Shown: positions 35,188-47,351, numbered from the stretch's first letter. The stretch: DNA of 64,000 nucleotides from Ophiura sarsii (GCA_035610835.1 CM069459.1:52007755-52071754), one strand, 5' to 3'. The notes: a model not told the origin generated them from the sequence alone. Translations and numbers: made by a program.

Positions 35188-36380
35188 GAGTGACAGGTGT
35201 CGTCACACCGGGCGTTTGGTCGGCAGTTGACATTGTTCTTTGCCCGGCGGTTTGCGCGCGCATCCTGTTTTGTTAAGAACTGTGCTTTTAAAACTCGCCC
35301 TAAGGCATTATAAAGAGCAATAAGGCATAGAGTGTGTTTCTGCTGGGGCACTGCAAAAAGTAAACGCTAATGAACCCTAAGTTTCAATCGGTCAATCCCC
35401 CCCCCCCCCCCCCCCCCACCTGTTTCTACTCGCGAAAAGTTACCGCTAAGTTTATCGATCCTAGTCGATGGGCCACGACATTTGACCTTTTGTAATACCA
35501 AACAATGCCAACGCACCTGAAAAAGAATGCTTCATAATAATGCGATAGTGGTAGAGATCGCATATTTTTTGGCGGCGAACCATCTAGCTTGCTGAAAAAA
35601 ACACGCATCCTAGGTACAACAGCGCCCTCTACGATAGGGGTAGAGTTCGCGCAAAATAGGGGTTGAGTTCGCAAATTCTACACGGGTCGGTTGGTAGACC
35701 GTATCGCGCCTGCGGCGGGCTCATCTAAATTGGACCTAACTTAAATCGGTTCGTAACAAGCCGGGTTTAGTCGCCTCGGCCGCAGGCGGCCTGCGGCTCC
35801 TTTTCTAACTAGCGCCTAGCGGCGGGCTATCCGCGTACGGTGCCTTCGGCCCCGCTTGACACTGTGAGCACGGAACAGAATCAAGTGAAGATTTATTTAC
35901 AAATAATATTTTTCTTGTGTATACGGTACTTGTTGTTGTAGTGTATTTTTGAAGTATCGACCGTGCTGTATTGTGGGAGTTACTAATTTTCAGCAGCCAG
36001 GTACCCTTTTTCAGATCGCTCGCGATCTAAACCCTTATGGCCATAATAATGTGTATAACCCAGCGTGACACGGTTCACGACGCAAACCGCTAAGAATCGC
36101 CTTTCTGTTTCTATTGGGTTTATTGTCGATTAATGCCGGTTCCAAACCTGGTTTGTGAAGGTTTTTGGGATTAGCAAAAATACCGATTATTGCCGGGTTC
36201 TGCCTGTTTCTACTGGGCAAACTTAGCGGTTATTAGCGGTTTCTTCCCTAGCAGAAACACGCTCATAGTGGACAGTGTTGTGGTTATGCTGTTCCCTCAA
36301 GCATGTATCGACAGTCCAGTCCCTGCGACCATTTCGTTTGTTGATAAACATTGCAGTTACCCCCAATCTATAAGTTTATT
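35188..36380. repeat. Dispersed repeat split by an inserted element
   Basis: GTCGTCACACCGGGC to AAAGAGCAATAAGGCATA at the left, and GTGGACAGTGTTGTGG to TTTGTTGATAAACATTG at the right, match the unbroken copy at 17505-17750. The inserted element is listed separately. Confidence 0.7.
35330..36264. mobile_element. TIR element inserted in a repeat, 3-bp ATA duplication
   Basis: Ends GAGTGTGTTTCTGCTGG and GCAGAAACACGCTC, flanked by ATA. The empty site is seen at 17650 (CCATAGCGG). The inside has a GC-rich patch (35755-35850) with GCCGCAGGCGGCCTGCGGC-type self-complementarity. Related ends at 14475 and 41370. Confidence 0.65.
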
Positions 36381-37428
36381 ATATGTACATTTACTTTATT
36401 CGCGTCAATCATAATGCAGACTGATACATCACGCGTGTATACCAAAAGTCCAGAAATGAATTAATGCTTAATATTTTCTGCAGTCGTATGTGATTGCAGA
36501 GATTGCAGACAATTTATTTAACTATGGATTTCAAGATATTATGACGAATTGTAATCCTAAATCCAATATCCACATTAAGTTGTATTGCGGATATGTTATC
36601 ACATAATATTTTCACTTTGTTTAGATCGATGACAAGATTTCTTCTAAAAAATCAGTAAAAATGAAAAATAAAGACATTTTTTCTTAAGCATTTCCGAAGA
36701 ATATTAGTGCTTTTCACTTCTTTTTTTGTTATTTGGTTAAAAATCACCACCAATTGAATCAGGATGGTCATGACTAGCATGCATCGCAACAGGCCATGGG
36801 TGGTCTTCAAGGTTATTTTGAATGAACATGAACAAATAAGTAAGAAGCCATATATCTGTTGCCTTTTAGATGAATTTGGGTAATTTCGAGGTCATCTACA
36901 TCGAAACTCAAAACGCTATCAAATCCATGAATTTCACATGAAATACTGCAAATTAGGCTTTATATTTTGGGTGGTAGTTATGTTAGGCATTACATATATT
37001 TATGTGAAAACCCCAACTTCGGAACAATTTGAGGGCTCCCTCCATGAAGGATCTCTTTGTGCCCAATTTTACCCCAAATATGGGTCTAAATTTTTGCGTC
37101 TGAGAAATTCTTGCATTGTATATTTACACCAACCCGTGTATCATATACGGGAAGTTGGTGAAGTTTGTAATTTATTTCAGAATACCGTCCTAACCCTTTT
37201 AAATGACAACGCATAATATACTTTAAAACTCAAAAAGTTCCAGACCGGGTGCTTTGATGTTGGCCAATCAAACATCAATTTAATCAATATCAAAACTCCA
37301 AGATATACATCAAATGAGCAAATTTCTTCTCCTTAGTTCGATACCTCATGTATAAAAATCGAATGAATACTGTTAAAGCTATGATTATTTCAATTGCTAC
37401 GCCTAACTTAAAAACAAAGTTGCACTAT

Positions 37429-37963
37429 AAAGGGTTCAACAAAAGAAAGTATACCACTTTGTTTATGTCATTTTGAGTAGCATTCAATTTTATTTACAAA
37501 CAGGCTAGATAGGCATTTAGATGAATTTGTTAGGCATAATATGATACCAAATTTGCCCCCTAACAACAAAGATAAACCATGATTAGCACATTTTCAATAC
37601 ACATACGCGGGAAGAAAATATCACATGTTACCTGTTCATAATCAAATAGCGCGCTCGCTCAGGCACAACCCAACGCAGTTGCTGTGTGATCAATATCCAT
37701 TTCATTCCCGGCCATTCAAAGTGCCACGCACAGCATTTTCTCGCGGCTTGCGTGCGTTGAAAATGTGAGTTTTGAAAAAGTGACCAATTTTCTTTAAATG
37801 GTGCTAATCATGGTTTATCTTTGTTGTTAGGGGCAAATTTGGTATCAAATTATGCCTAAAAGATTCATCTAAATGCCTATCTAGCCTGTTTGGTCCAAAT
37901 AAAATTGAATGTTACTCAAAATGACATAAACAAAGTGGTATACTTTCTTTTGTTGAACCCTTT
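37429..37963. mobile_element. Foldback element, about 190-bp arms
   Basis: AAAGGGTTCAACAAAAGAAA and its inverse at the ends, with AAATTTGCCCCCTAACAACA returning inverted inside. Confidence 0.75.
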
Positions 37964-38279
37964 ACTTCGCTTTCTATAGGATATCATTGATTGTATTGTC
38001 CACTGTGTGCGCTAAGGTATCTGGATGATTGGGTAATAGGCATCGACCGGAATGTTCGTTATTTGCGGTCATTCAAACCATCATAACTTCAAAACTATAT
38101 CCACTCGATGTTAATGGATGAGGTATCAAACAACGGATAAGAGATTTGCTTATTTATTGTATACCGTATCTCAAGATTTTTAGTACCGATTATTGGGTTT
38201 GGATAAGCCAACATCAAAGTAGTCTACCTGGTGTGGAACTGTTTGTGTATTAAGGTCTACAGTAACCATGGTAACCTAC

Positions 38280-38549
38280 CGTCATTCAGAATCACCTGGT
38301 TGAAGCATGGTTCTGTATTGGTGTATCTATCATCTGGTAACCCACGAGTAATGACGTCATTTCCATCACGCCAATAAACCATACCATATATGGGGTCATA
38401 GTCGACTTGATATATTTTGTCAGATATAACTGCCCCTAAGGCTAATTCTGATGAAGTTTCAAAATCCGGACAGAACTTTTCGATGATCTGATTGGCACGG
38501 CCAAAATCGCCTGGACTTCCAATTAGAAATACTGGATCATTTAGGCATT
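38280..38549 (-). CDS. Gene A exon 1 seen: start of YWTD-type propeller
   Basis: 270 bases, phase 1 to phase 1, between a TTTACAG acceptor and a GTAGGT donor. The 90 residues begin with ECLNDPVF and hold a blade-like segment with VDYDPIYGMVYWRDG, matching the LDL-receptor class B (YWTD) pattern of Asp-Pro, then aromatic-Trp. Three cysteines suggest an extracellular location. No hydrophobic leader is in this exon, so a signal-peptide exon must lie upstream, on the gap side. This exon has no visible counterpart in gene B. Confidence 0.8.
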
Positions 38550-38603
38550 CTGTAAATGAAAACATATCAACATAAGGGACCGTTCATTATTTATACTGGA
38601 GGG

Positions 38604-38642
<39 letters not shown>

Positions 38643-39999
38643 CATGTAACTTTAAAAAAAAAGGATTATGTCAAGACAACTATTTTTCTCAAAATGTTGC
38701 TAGTTGTCTTAACAAAATGTATTGACAGAACACCTTACCCATAAGCTGTGGGTCTATAAAGGCCCTTAAAACATGCACCAAGCTCATGAGCTACTAAAAT
38801 GTATGAATTGAAATAACTCCAAAGATATATTGCCACTTCAACTCTCTGCCGCCCTACCCAAACCCCTAACACCCATTAACACATGAAATCAAATTAGAGT
38901 CAAATAAAAAGACTAGAAACATTATCTACAAACAAGCATTGGTAGAGAGTATCAGTTTTTAATTCTATAAAAACATCTTCACTGACAGATTATTTTGTAT
39001 CAAATTGTCTTTTAGTGCTACGTTTATGTTGCTATCTTCAGTAGATAGCAGATATACATACAAGGCAATTTCCACTCACACAAATAATCATAACAACATG
39101 GAAATATTATAAAAATGATCACCAGATATTTTCAAGGATTCAAGGTAACTATTCAAGTACAATCAGTATAATATTAACCCAACAGTAACCCCTTTTGAGC
39201 AGTCTCAATTGATGACCAGTAGTGACGAAATTCGACCAATTCCGAAATATAAAAGTGATCGTGATTCGTGAATGTAGGGTTTTCCGCCCATGGCAGACTA
39301 TGACAGTATCATAATACTGAGTGCGTCCAAATATTCAGGTCATGTTTTTTTTAAATCAAAACAGAAAATTATTTTAAATTAAAACGTGTCAATCTTTAAA
39401 CTGAATATACAAACGTAGACACTTTTTCATGGTCGGTGTGATTTTTCGTAACAATACAATATAATTGCATTCCATAATATATATTTTGTATTTTGCAGGG
39501 ACATCAAGGGCCCCGTTCATTGTTCAGTTGTGCCACGATGATATATGGGACTTTTTCATAAAAGGGGTTGCATTTTAATGACTATATTGCTATAAGGTTA
39601 CAACCTATCCACCAAGCATGAATAAACATAGGATCCGCCAAAAGATATAATTAGTAATGCTATTAAACGCTAAGGCAACAATAGAAACAGCGGGGAGATA
39701 ATTTTTTTTTGTTCAATGTGCCCGAGACACATGTAAGCAAAATAGTTGTCATGTACATCATTTTAGAATAAAACGCGAAGGTCCGATTATTCAATCTAAA
39801 AGGTCTGTTCGCCCGTAGACCAGGTGTGGGATTTTTCGGCTTCCTGTCGATAAAAGCATTTCCAAAGAAAAGGTGTATATTTTAATATTTATTATTGCAA
39901 TGTTTTGTTACAAAAGATACGCTGTATTTTTGTCTGCTTTCACTTTTCTTCGATCAGACTTCCATGTTGGTCTTTAAACCATCCAACTATTATAGTGGC

Positions 40000-40230
40000 G
40001 TAACCAACGGGGATGGGGGTAGGGAGCAGGGAGTAATTCGCCACCTCCGAAATGCACTCCTATATGTCGCCATATCTAAGGACCTTGATCGTCTTCAGTC
40101 TCTCCAAAACAAAGCCGTCAAACGTATCTTCTCCGCGGGCAAGCGTGACAGTCCTGCACCCCTCATGAACTATCTTCACTGGCTGCCAATACGGGAGCGC
40201 ATCAAATTCAAAATATTCCGTGATGTATAA
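40000..40230 (+). pseudogene. LINE reverse-transcriptase 3' fragment
   Basis: A frame encodes LDRLQSLQNKAVKRIFSAG and NYLHWLPIRERIKFKI, the conserved C-terminal end of CR1/L2-type non-LTR reverse transcriptases. Only this piece remains. Confidence 0.75.
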
Positions 40231-40689
40231 ATAAGTCTTACAAACGAAATCATTCTCTTTAATACTGCAGAGAAATCTGGAAATGAAAGTTGCAAACATT
40301 TTAATTTTTGTTGACTTATGGAAATGTTTGCGACACGTTAATTTTCACTCATCTGTATCGATCTGCTATGTTGCAGAGGAATGGCATTTGGCTCTCATCT
40401 CATTTATAATAGAGGTTTGACTAATATTCATTACATCCATACCATTAGGCAGCAATTTTGATATGTCAATTTTCTAAGGGAGCAGTTCCATTTGTACGCG
40501 ATAAAAATTGCGAGAATGTTCCGGGCCCCGATGAGTTTGTTATCAGGCCCCGATGAGATTTTTAGCGCGTACAGTTGCGAGTAGCAAAGGAATATTTATC
40601 GAGTAGCGTATTACCGCTTGTTTAAATATAACGAAAGATAAGTGGTCGGTATGTAAATAGAGCTTCGGGTTATTTATTTTAGTTGTAAG

Positions 40690-40789
40690 NNNNNNNNNNN
40701 NNNNNNNNNNNNNNNNNNNNNNNNNNNNNNNNNNNNNNNNNNNNNNNNNNNNNNNNNNNNNNNNNNNNNNNNNNNNNNNNNNNNNNNNN
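40690..40789. other. Assembly gap (100 N)
   Basis: Exactly 100 N, the usual mark for a gap of unknown size. It lies between the two inverted arms, where the 5' exons of both genes should be. Confidence 0.98.
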
Positions 40790-41434
40790 TATATATAGAC
40801 AAATGTATGGGGCATCTGAATATCACAACCATGTAACCATTTAACTTGGTTCATACCGTTTTATCTAATAAATGTGCAGTCGAAAATTTCGCTTGCTTTG
40901 TACACCATTAGTATACTGCTATGTACACGTTAACCACGAAAACTGTATAAAACATGGGTTTCATGAGACATGTATCCTTTTTACATGTTAAATAATATGG
41001 AAATGTGTTTGTAAAGAAAATGCTGCCTAGTTTCCGTGTTGTCATTCACTGATTTCTTTGTATTCTAACCGTTGGAACATATAGGACCAGTTGCCCCAAT
41101 GATGGGGTAACTGGTCCGTGCCAAGTAAAGTTTTCAGTTAGTGGTAATTGGCCTTTTCTTTAGATATTTTTAAACATTGATTATATGTTATATGTAAACA
41201 GTTACATGGGTGATATTTTCATGGCAATTCCATAAATATGTACACGAGCTTTAATCTTTTATATCATGAAATATGCTTAACCGGACCAGTTGCCCCATCC
41301 TGCCCTACATACGAAAATAATAAACATTAATCCATTTCTGGAATGTGTGATGATACGCGAGACATTATGAGCGTGTTTCTGCTGGGGAAGAAACCGCTAA
41401 TAAACGCTAAGTTTGCCCAGCAGAAACAGGCAGA

Positions 41435-41510
41435 ACCCGGCAATAATCGGCAATAATCGGCAATAATCGGCAATAATCGGCAATAATCGGCAATAATCGG
41501 CAATAATCGT
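41435..41510. repeat. 10-bp tandem repeat
   Basis: Seven or more copies of CAATAATCGG, extending the TIR element end at 41370-41430. Confidence 0.88.
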
Positions 41511-41607
41511 TTTCGCGTTATGATTGACGACCACATGAATTGAGAGTACTTACAAACTGTTGAGACACAGTATCGATTAGGACGATTACAATTACAGGTG
41601 ATAGCAA

Positions 41608-42113
41608 TACAGTCATCAAAAGTTAATTATAAAGGTGTTTGAGAAATTTATCTTCTTTAATATGAGATATTGCACGATAGGATTGGATGATTATTGAGGA
41701 AGTGACACTCCAAAATGTAAGGTGAAGTCCGATTTTCATTTTCACATTTTTATTTTCTACACGCGGACCCATCTACGGGTACCTTATCGATTACCGGTAG
41801 TGCAATTGGGGGATGCATGCGCAAGTTGGATAGTCGGCCGTATTGTTCCGATGGATCAATACGTCACACACACGCTACTTGTCATACTTTCCCCCGTGTT
41901 GAAAAGTGAAATGTGAAAATGAAATTGTGACTTCACCTTACATTTTGGATTGTCACTTCTTAAATATTCAACCGATCCTAGCGTGCAATATCTCATATTA
42001 AAGAAGATACATTTGTCAACAACTTTATTATTTAATATGTTTAGGTAGGATATATATTTTTAGAGTTAAAAGCCCATTTCTTACCTGTATAGTTACTTTT
42101 TTTGATGACTGTA
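41608..42113. mobile_element. TACAGTCATC family MITE
   Basis: Both ends and TA borders present; the left arm has a deletion compared with 32255-32820. Confidence 0.75.
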
Positions 42114-42707
42114 GTATGGATTTTATTCACGCCATAATGCAAAGTGTATTGTTCTTTAACATTTTCTGTCTGCATTATGATTGATATGAATTATTAAGAG
42201 TACTTACAAACGGTCAAAGGGGCGTGTTCCTCTCAAGTGTTTGTCCTTGTCAGAAGTCACATGACTCCCTACGTATTTGAGTCTCCGTGTTTCTATGTAA
42301 TATACCCATGGCGCAATGATAGACCACGTGACCGTAGATTTTTAAAAAAAATGTAATGGTCATTAGAAGAAAAGCCCACCAATTTTGTAGTTGCATAATG
42401 ATGATTTTAAAATGTTATTTTAATGTGTGAACGAAACATGATACCATCAACGTTATCATTATTCTTTGATATATTGTTTTCATATTTTCAGGATAACATG
42501 AAAACTAAGAACTATTTTTCAGGATGACATCATTGCTTTTCCCATAAATTTATTTGTTAATATTTTGTTTATCATTATTAGGCCTATTATTTGTTTTGTT
42601 TTGTTTTACTTTGTGTTTTTTGTTTGTGTTTTGTGGGTGTTTGTGTTTGTTTGTTTTGTGTTTTTGTGGGGTATTTTTAAAACCAATGACATATTATTGT
42701 ATTGCAG

Positions 42708-42900
42708 TTAGAATCTTCAAAATTGACCCTGTAAGTCAAAAACTATTTTGGGGCAATCCAGACGATGACAGTATTGGTATTCGCGTAACCAACCTGGACG
42801 AGAGTGATAGTCAACCACTCTATGATGGATCAGACTTCTGCGGGGCCGATGGTGTTGGAGGTAAAAAAGTTATTGCTATCGACGTTGATAGCACAAATGG
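42708..42900 (+). CDS. Gene B: propeller blade (partner of A exon 2)
   Basis: 193 bases after ATTGCAG. It encodes IFKIDPVSQKLFWGNPDDD, then VTNLDESDSQ and CGADGVGG. The 5' splice site is GCAAGT where gene A has GTAAGT, a single T-to-C change that makes a GC-AG intron. It is one codon longer than the A exon. The hydrophobic frame upstream of the acceptor is T-rich intron, not a signal peptide. Confidence 0.83.
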
Positions 42901-43376
42901 GCAAGTATTTACTATCATATGTACGGTTATTTTACACTAACACACTGAGCATGTGATGATGATACCAACAATTATTGCATCAACATATGCTCAATAGTTC
43001 ATGTTAGCAAGAATTTCACCTGTTTGATCCGGACAATGTAAATCTACGAGAAGAAAAAAAAAGTGTTGAATTAAAAACAAATTTAATTTTTCAGGGAATT
43101 TTTATGATTTCTTACTGGACAATTTCAAATATTGTAGAAATGCACACAAAAAAACACGCGTTTAACTTTGACTTGAAACACATCGTTTAACCATACATTG
43201 AATACGGGGACAAACATGTCTATTGACATCCCATTGAAATGTTGTGTAGAGCTGATACTATGTGCGTCTCGCTCACACCTGTATAACTGGCATGTTTGAA
43301 AAGCCCGGTAAAAAATTGCAGTAACAGAATACTTCAACGAAGTTTTTACGCACATTCATCATCATCAACATTGGTC

Positions 43377-43777
43377 GTCCGTGGACGAAATGGAGGAAGC
43401 AATCGCTACATACTGGGCCCTGACTTTCCTGTAATTCATGAGTTGGCGAATCTCTGGTGGATCTAAACCTTTATCGTTCTTGACGGTATCAGGATACTGA
43501 AGGGGTCTCTTGCCTCTGTTAGCTTTCCCACCAGGAGGAGTCCAAGAATTAGACGGGAGATATGCTGGTTGGTTGTTCGCAAGCAGTGGCCAGCGAAACA
43601 TAAACGGCGCTGCCTGATTATTGATGTTATAGGGGGGGATATCGCCATATACCACGCTTTTTGGGATGTGGTCCCTCCAACTGATGTTAAATATTCTATG
43701 TAACAGTTGAGTATAGCATCCGTTGATTCGGTCTTCCATTTTCCTGCTGATGGTTCATCTCGAACCCATGAGTTCAA
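43377..43777 (-). pseudogene. LINE reverse-transcriptase 3' fragment, frameshifted
   Basis: Two overlapping frames carry NGCYTQLLHRIFNISWRDHIP and RRLCFAGHCLRTTNQ, the end of RTE/CR1-like polyproteins, so a frameshift splits the remnant. Confidence 0.7.
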
Positions 43778-45013
43778 TGGACAACGAGCACATGTCTTTT
43801 CAAATCAATACTTATGGGAACGACAGTATGAGGGTAGTTTAACGTGTGTTTTAAAATAAACTCACACACCAACTGTATGCCTTCTTGAATGATTACTCAA
43901 CCGAGCCCGGTGCAAGCTGACGTGCAGATCATGGTAGTTTTAAACAAATGCATGTATTTGAGGGATTCGGTCGATATCTATTGTAACCCATTTGGGCCAC
44001 AATAAAATGAATACCTGTATACAGTGAACGCACAACCACTCTAGGGACGAGTTAGCAGAGTTTAAAGTGTTGTTGTTGTTAAACAGGTCGGTTAACCCTC
44101 GTTCTTCTGAGACGTGTTTATAACACTGCTACCTAAGGGGTGGGTGGGAGGTACCATCGCCTAAAAAAATCCAAACCGAGATGCAGAGTATGCTTAATTG
44201 GGTACCATGGTATAGCTAGAGGTCCCCTCTTTCCAAACATATCAAACAAATACAAAAATCCCCACGCATGATGTCACAATGACGTCACTAAACATGGCCG
44301 ACCTCAAAATCCCGCCGTATTCGCTGTACTTCGGGGGAGGGGGTGGGTTCGCGAAAATAGAACCATTTGTAAAAAGTGAACCCATTATTAGGGATTTTCC
44401 AGCACAAAATCATACCCCATGTTTAGGGATTTTTTTGCAAAAAGCGACCCATTAGAGCGGCACATCCCCGTATACCGTAATAGGCGAGTAGGCCTACCCC
44501 CCCCCCCCCCCCCGGCGCTGTACAGTGAAATATAGACCAAGATTGACATTTTCGCCAAAAAAGTTGCAAATATCGGAATTTCATTCGGATTTGTGCTTCT
44601 AACATTATACTAGAATATTCAGGACCATACAATTAAATAAATTTCAAAATGGCGATTTAAAAAATTGTACGGTGGCAATCCCCTCATATCGGACATTGAT
44701 GGCTTACCCTACCCCTGGGTAAGGTACCCTCAATTTATTTCCGTCAAAATGAGCGCAATGGATGTAAAAGCGATCACCTTAGACGCGTTTTAGGTTACTA
44801 CTGTCCTTTGCGTTTTAGCGCAATCGGCGAAAATTCTTAGGGGGAGGGTAACCAACCCCTTAGGAGGACGAGATAAACTCGCGTTTAATTTAGACGCGAG
44901 TTTAGTTAGTCACGGTTTTAAACTAAATTGCTTTTGGAAACAAATACAAGTATGCACTAGGAAACACTGTCATTGCAGCTTTAAATCTCTTCGATGAGAT
45001 ATTGTAATTGTAT

Positions 45014-45372
45014 GTTTAAAGGAAGGGTCCCGCAAGCACAACATTGAGCATTATTTGTTAGACAAATAATTATCGAGCCGAAATTACGTAATTATATAGA
45101 ACAAAACACCATACTAGTCACAAAAATGAATAAAAACTTAGGGTTCATGGGTATCGGTGCTCAAATTTGCGCATGTGCATTGTATAATTATGACATCATC
45201 GACACTGGGACTTTCGATCGCCGCGAATTTTAAAAAGTGCATGTTCAGAGATTGCGGTTTTTATTTGTTTTTGTCATAAGTGTGGTGTTTTGTTCAATAT
45301 AAATACAAAAGTTGGGCTCGATAGTTATTTTTCTAACATATAATGCACACTTTTATGCTTGCGGGACACCTC
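45014..45372. mobile_element. CCCGCAAGCA family element
   Basis: Ends AAGGAAGGGTCCCGCAAGCA and TGCTTGCGGGACACCTCC; a second copy at 48855-49267. Confidence 0.72.
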
Positions 45373-45746
45373 CTACTGGTTCATACAGTGATATACCTCC
45401 CTATCGATTATTTTGTTGACTGTTTGCTTGCGGGGGGGGGGGGGTCTCTTTCTGGTAGGGATGTGCCGCCAGCAATATGAAAATTGACCCAAACATTTAT
45501 CAATTTTCGGGGGAAATGGACCCATATATTTACCAGAGACCTAATTTATTTAAGGATTTTAGACAAATTTACCAAAAAATGGCTATGACTTAAAGGGGTC
45601 ATTCTTTTACCAGTAGGATGACAAATGGGACCCTATTTGGCGGCATATCCCCGCAACCTCATATGCACTAAGTGCCCCCTTCCCCCGCCGGGATTGTTTG
45701 TTTGGTATATGATTGTAACAGTTCTTTTCTCATTTATATACTTCAG

Positions 45747-45871
45747 AATATTGTACTGGGGTTCGTCTGACGTCAATGGTCAGATATCGAAGGGACCGAT
45801 TTCAGGGGGAACTTGTCAAAGTCTAAAGACGGCAGAGTTGGGTGTACTTGTTTTAACACTGAATTCAGACG
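45747..45871 (+). CDS. Gene B: propeller blade (partner of A exon 3)
   Basis: 125 bases, phase 2 to 1, after TACTTCAG and before GTATTA. It encodes ILYWGSSDVNGQISKGP and LVLTLNSDG. Same length and phase as the A exon with about a quarter of residues changed. Confidence 0.82.
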
Positions 45872-46340
45872 GTATTATGCATATATGTTTTGACTAAATA
45901 TTTTAATATTAATATGTACCAATTAGGCTTATTTCCATATAATTCCACAAGAAGTTCAATTTTGTAAATTCAAAACCCGGTAAAAACCCGGTGAAAAGAT
46001 TCTAAACGTGGCACTCATGGAACAATATGGTCATATTATGGAACAACTTATATGGTCAATATTTAACCCTCTTTCAGTCAGTGCATCATTTTTAACTACC
46101 AATTTTTTAAGTGTGTATTTATTATGGTTTGTAAGTTAATACCTGCCTGTTTTTGTCTGTTGGTATTAAAATCATAACAACTTGGTGAGCCCTCATTAAT
46201 CAAGTTTGACACAATGGGACTATTTGGCTGGGTAGGCGCACAAGTATAATGTTCGATTCGTGACCTCACGGGCACTCATCGAACAACATATACATGTAAC
46301 CAAGAGCTAGTTGAATAAACAAATGTCCATACCCACTCAA

Positions 46341-46956
46341 TACAGAGTGTGTCAAAAAAGTGTCCCATTACGTGAAATAGACATAATTATGTTCAACAAT
46401 CTTTGATGTGTCATAAGAATAATTGTCAATCCATTTGGGAGCGGTCGTTATCAAATTATGGCAATCTTCTCAGAAATGTCAAATTCAGCTTTGGCCACTT
46501 TTCATGTGCACATAACTTTTTTTTTTATTAGAATCGCCGCCATATCAATCAAATCAATGATAATCTACATACTACATGTTGATTTTGGTTCGATTTGAGT
46601 AAAACATCATGCTCATTCATAATATCCATCAAAACCAATACTATTTGAATATTAGATGTATTTTAAACAATACATTGATGTATTCTTTACATCATCTTTG
46701 GAATCTCAAATGCAGGTTTTCCAGTTTGAAATCCAATTCCTTTTCAAAAGTGGCCAAAGTGGGATTCACACTCTCTAACTACGGAATTGATATTATCTCG
46801 GGAAAATAGAGGGTGGAATTTATTAATGGGATGAAGTGCATTTTGATAGAGGACAAATATGGCTTACAAACTTCCTTAAAAAACCCAAAAACAAACATTG
46901 GATGTATTTTTGATTTTTTGTATCCCTCACTTGGAAACCTTTTTGACACATCCTGT
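46341..46956. mobile_element. TA-type element 25 bases before an acceptor
   Basis: TACAGAGTGTGTCAAAAAAG at the left and CCTTTTTGACACATCCTGTA at the right. It ends 25 bases before the gene B exon at 46982, and its tail forms part of the long open frame there. Confidence 0.7.
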
Positions 46957-46981
46957 ACTTTCACTGAGCATTTCGTTGCAG

Positions 46982-47314
46982 GTAGCAAATTATATTGGGC
47001 AACCGTTACACCGTCAGGAACGACGCCCGTTAAGGTACTATGTTTAAACACCGTCGACGGTAACGCCTGCGACGCTAGCACATCTGCAGACGGGGATTTT
47101 ATTACTCTTCCTGACGCCATTTCAGCATTTAGTATAGTTCTATTTCAAGGTTACTTCTATGTAACAACCTTGGAATTTGACTCTAACTCTGGTGATATTT
47201 TTAGTGTTTTAAGACGTCATGAGGAAACTGCAGGATCATTGGGTGAGGCCCTGGTGCCAGCAGAAGGGTCAAAAATTATGTATTTAGCCGTCCAACCAGC
47301 AGCGAGTGCAGTTG
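46982..47314 (+). CDS. Gene B: last propeller segment (partner of A exon 4)
   Basis: 333 bases, phase 1 both ends, after TTGCAG and before GTAAGG. It encodes GSKLYWATVTPSGTTPVKV through to LAVQPAASAVG. The longer open frame across it runs into a TA-type element upstream and into poly(C)/poly(G) intron sequence downstream, and is not all coding. Three codons longer than A, with the insertion around DSNSGDIFSV. Confidence 0.85.
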
Positions 47315-47351
47315 GTAAGGGTATAATTGTTATTTCATTATTTCTAGATAT

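Larger units (their letters stand above)
4441..38549 (-). other. Gene A: YWTD propeller / five Calx-beta / SEA / EGF / transmembrane receptor-like gene
   Basis: Nineteen exons read by AG acceptors, GT (once GC) donors and phase. Their lengths sum to 3503 bases, which with one leading base in a split codon gives a whole number of codons ending in TGA. Nearly all domain borders are phase 1, typical of shuffled extracellular modules. Predicted order: propeller (residues 1-303), Calx-beta 1-5 (304-866), SEA (867-983), EGF (984-1028), transmembrane and tail (1029-1166). The signal peptide exon is not found; it must lie above 38549 and end in phase 1. An AATAAA (4441-4446, minus strand) follows the stop closely. 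Automatic pipelines may label such a protein Na/Ca-exchanger-like or FRAS/ADGRV1-like because of Calx-beta, but no exchanger or GPCR segments are present. Paralog of gene B (42708-62173). The model is an inference, supported by the paralog. Confidence 0.85.

Noticed and set aside
41549..41600. Minus-strand cysteine-rich piece (TCNCNRPNRYC) with a GTAAGT donor, as an upstream gene A exon
   Set aside because: Direct splicing to 38549 would create TAA, no clear acceptor is seen, and a MITE lies just upstream.
42554..42706. Hydrophobic frame before the gene B exon, looking like a signal peptide
   Set aside because: It is T/G-rich intron sequence (TTTGTTTGTTTT) and the polypyrimidine tract of the acceptor at 42707. 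The gene A equivalent has no such frame.
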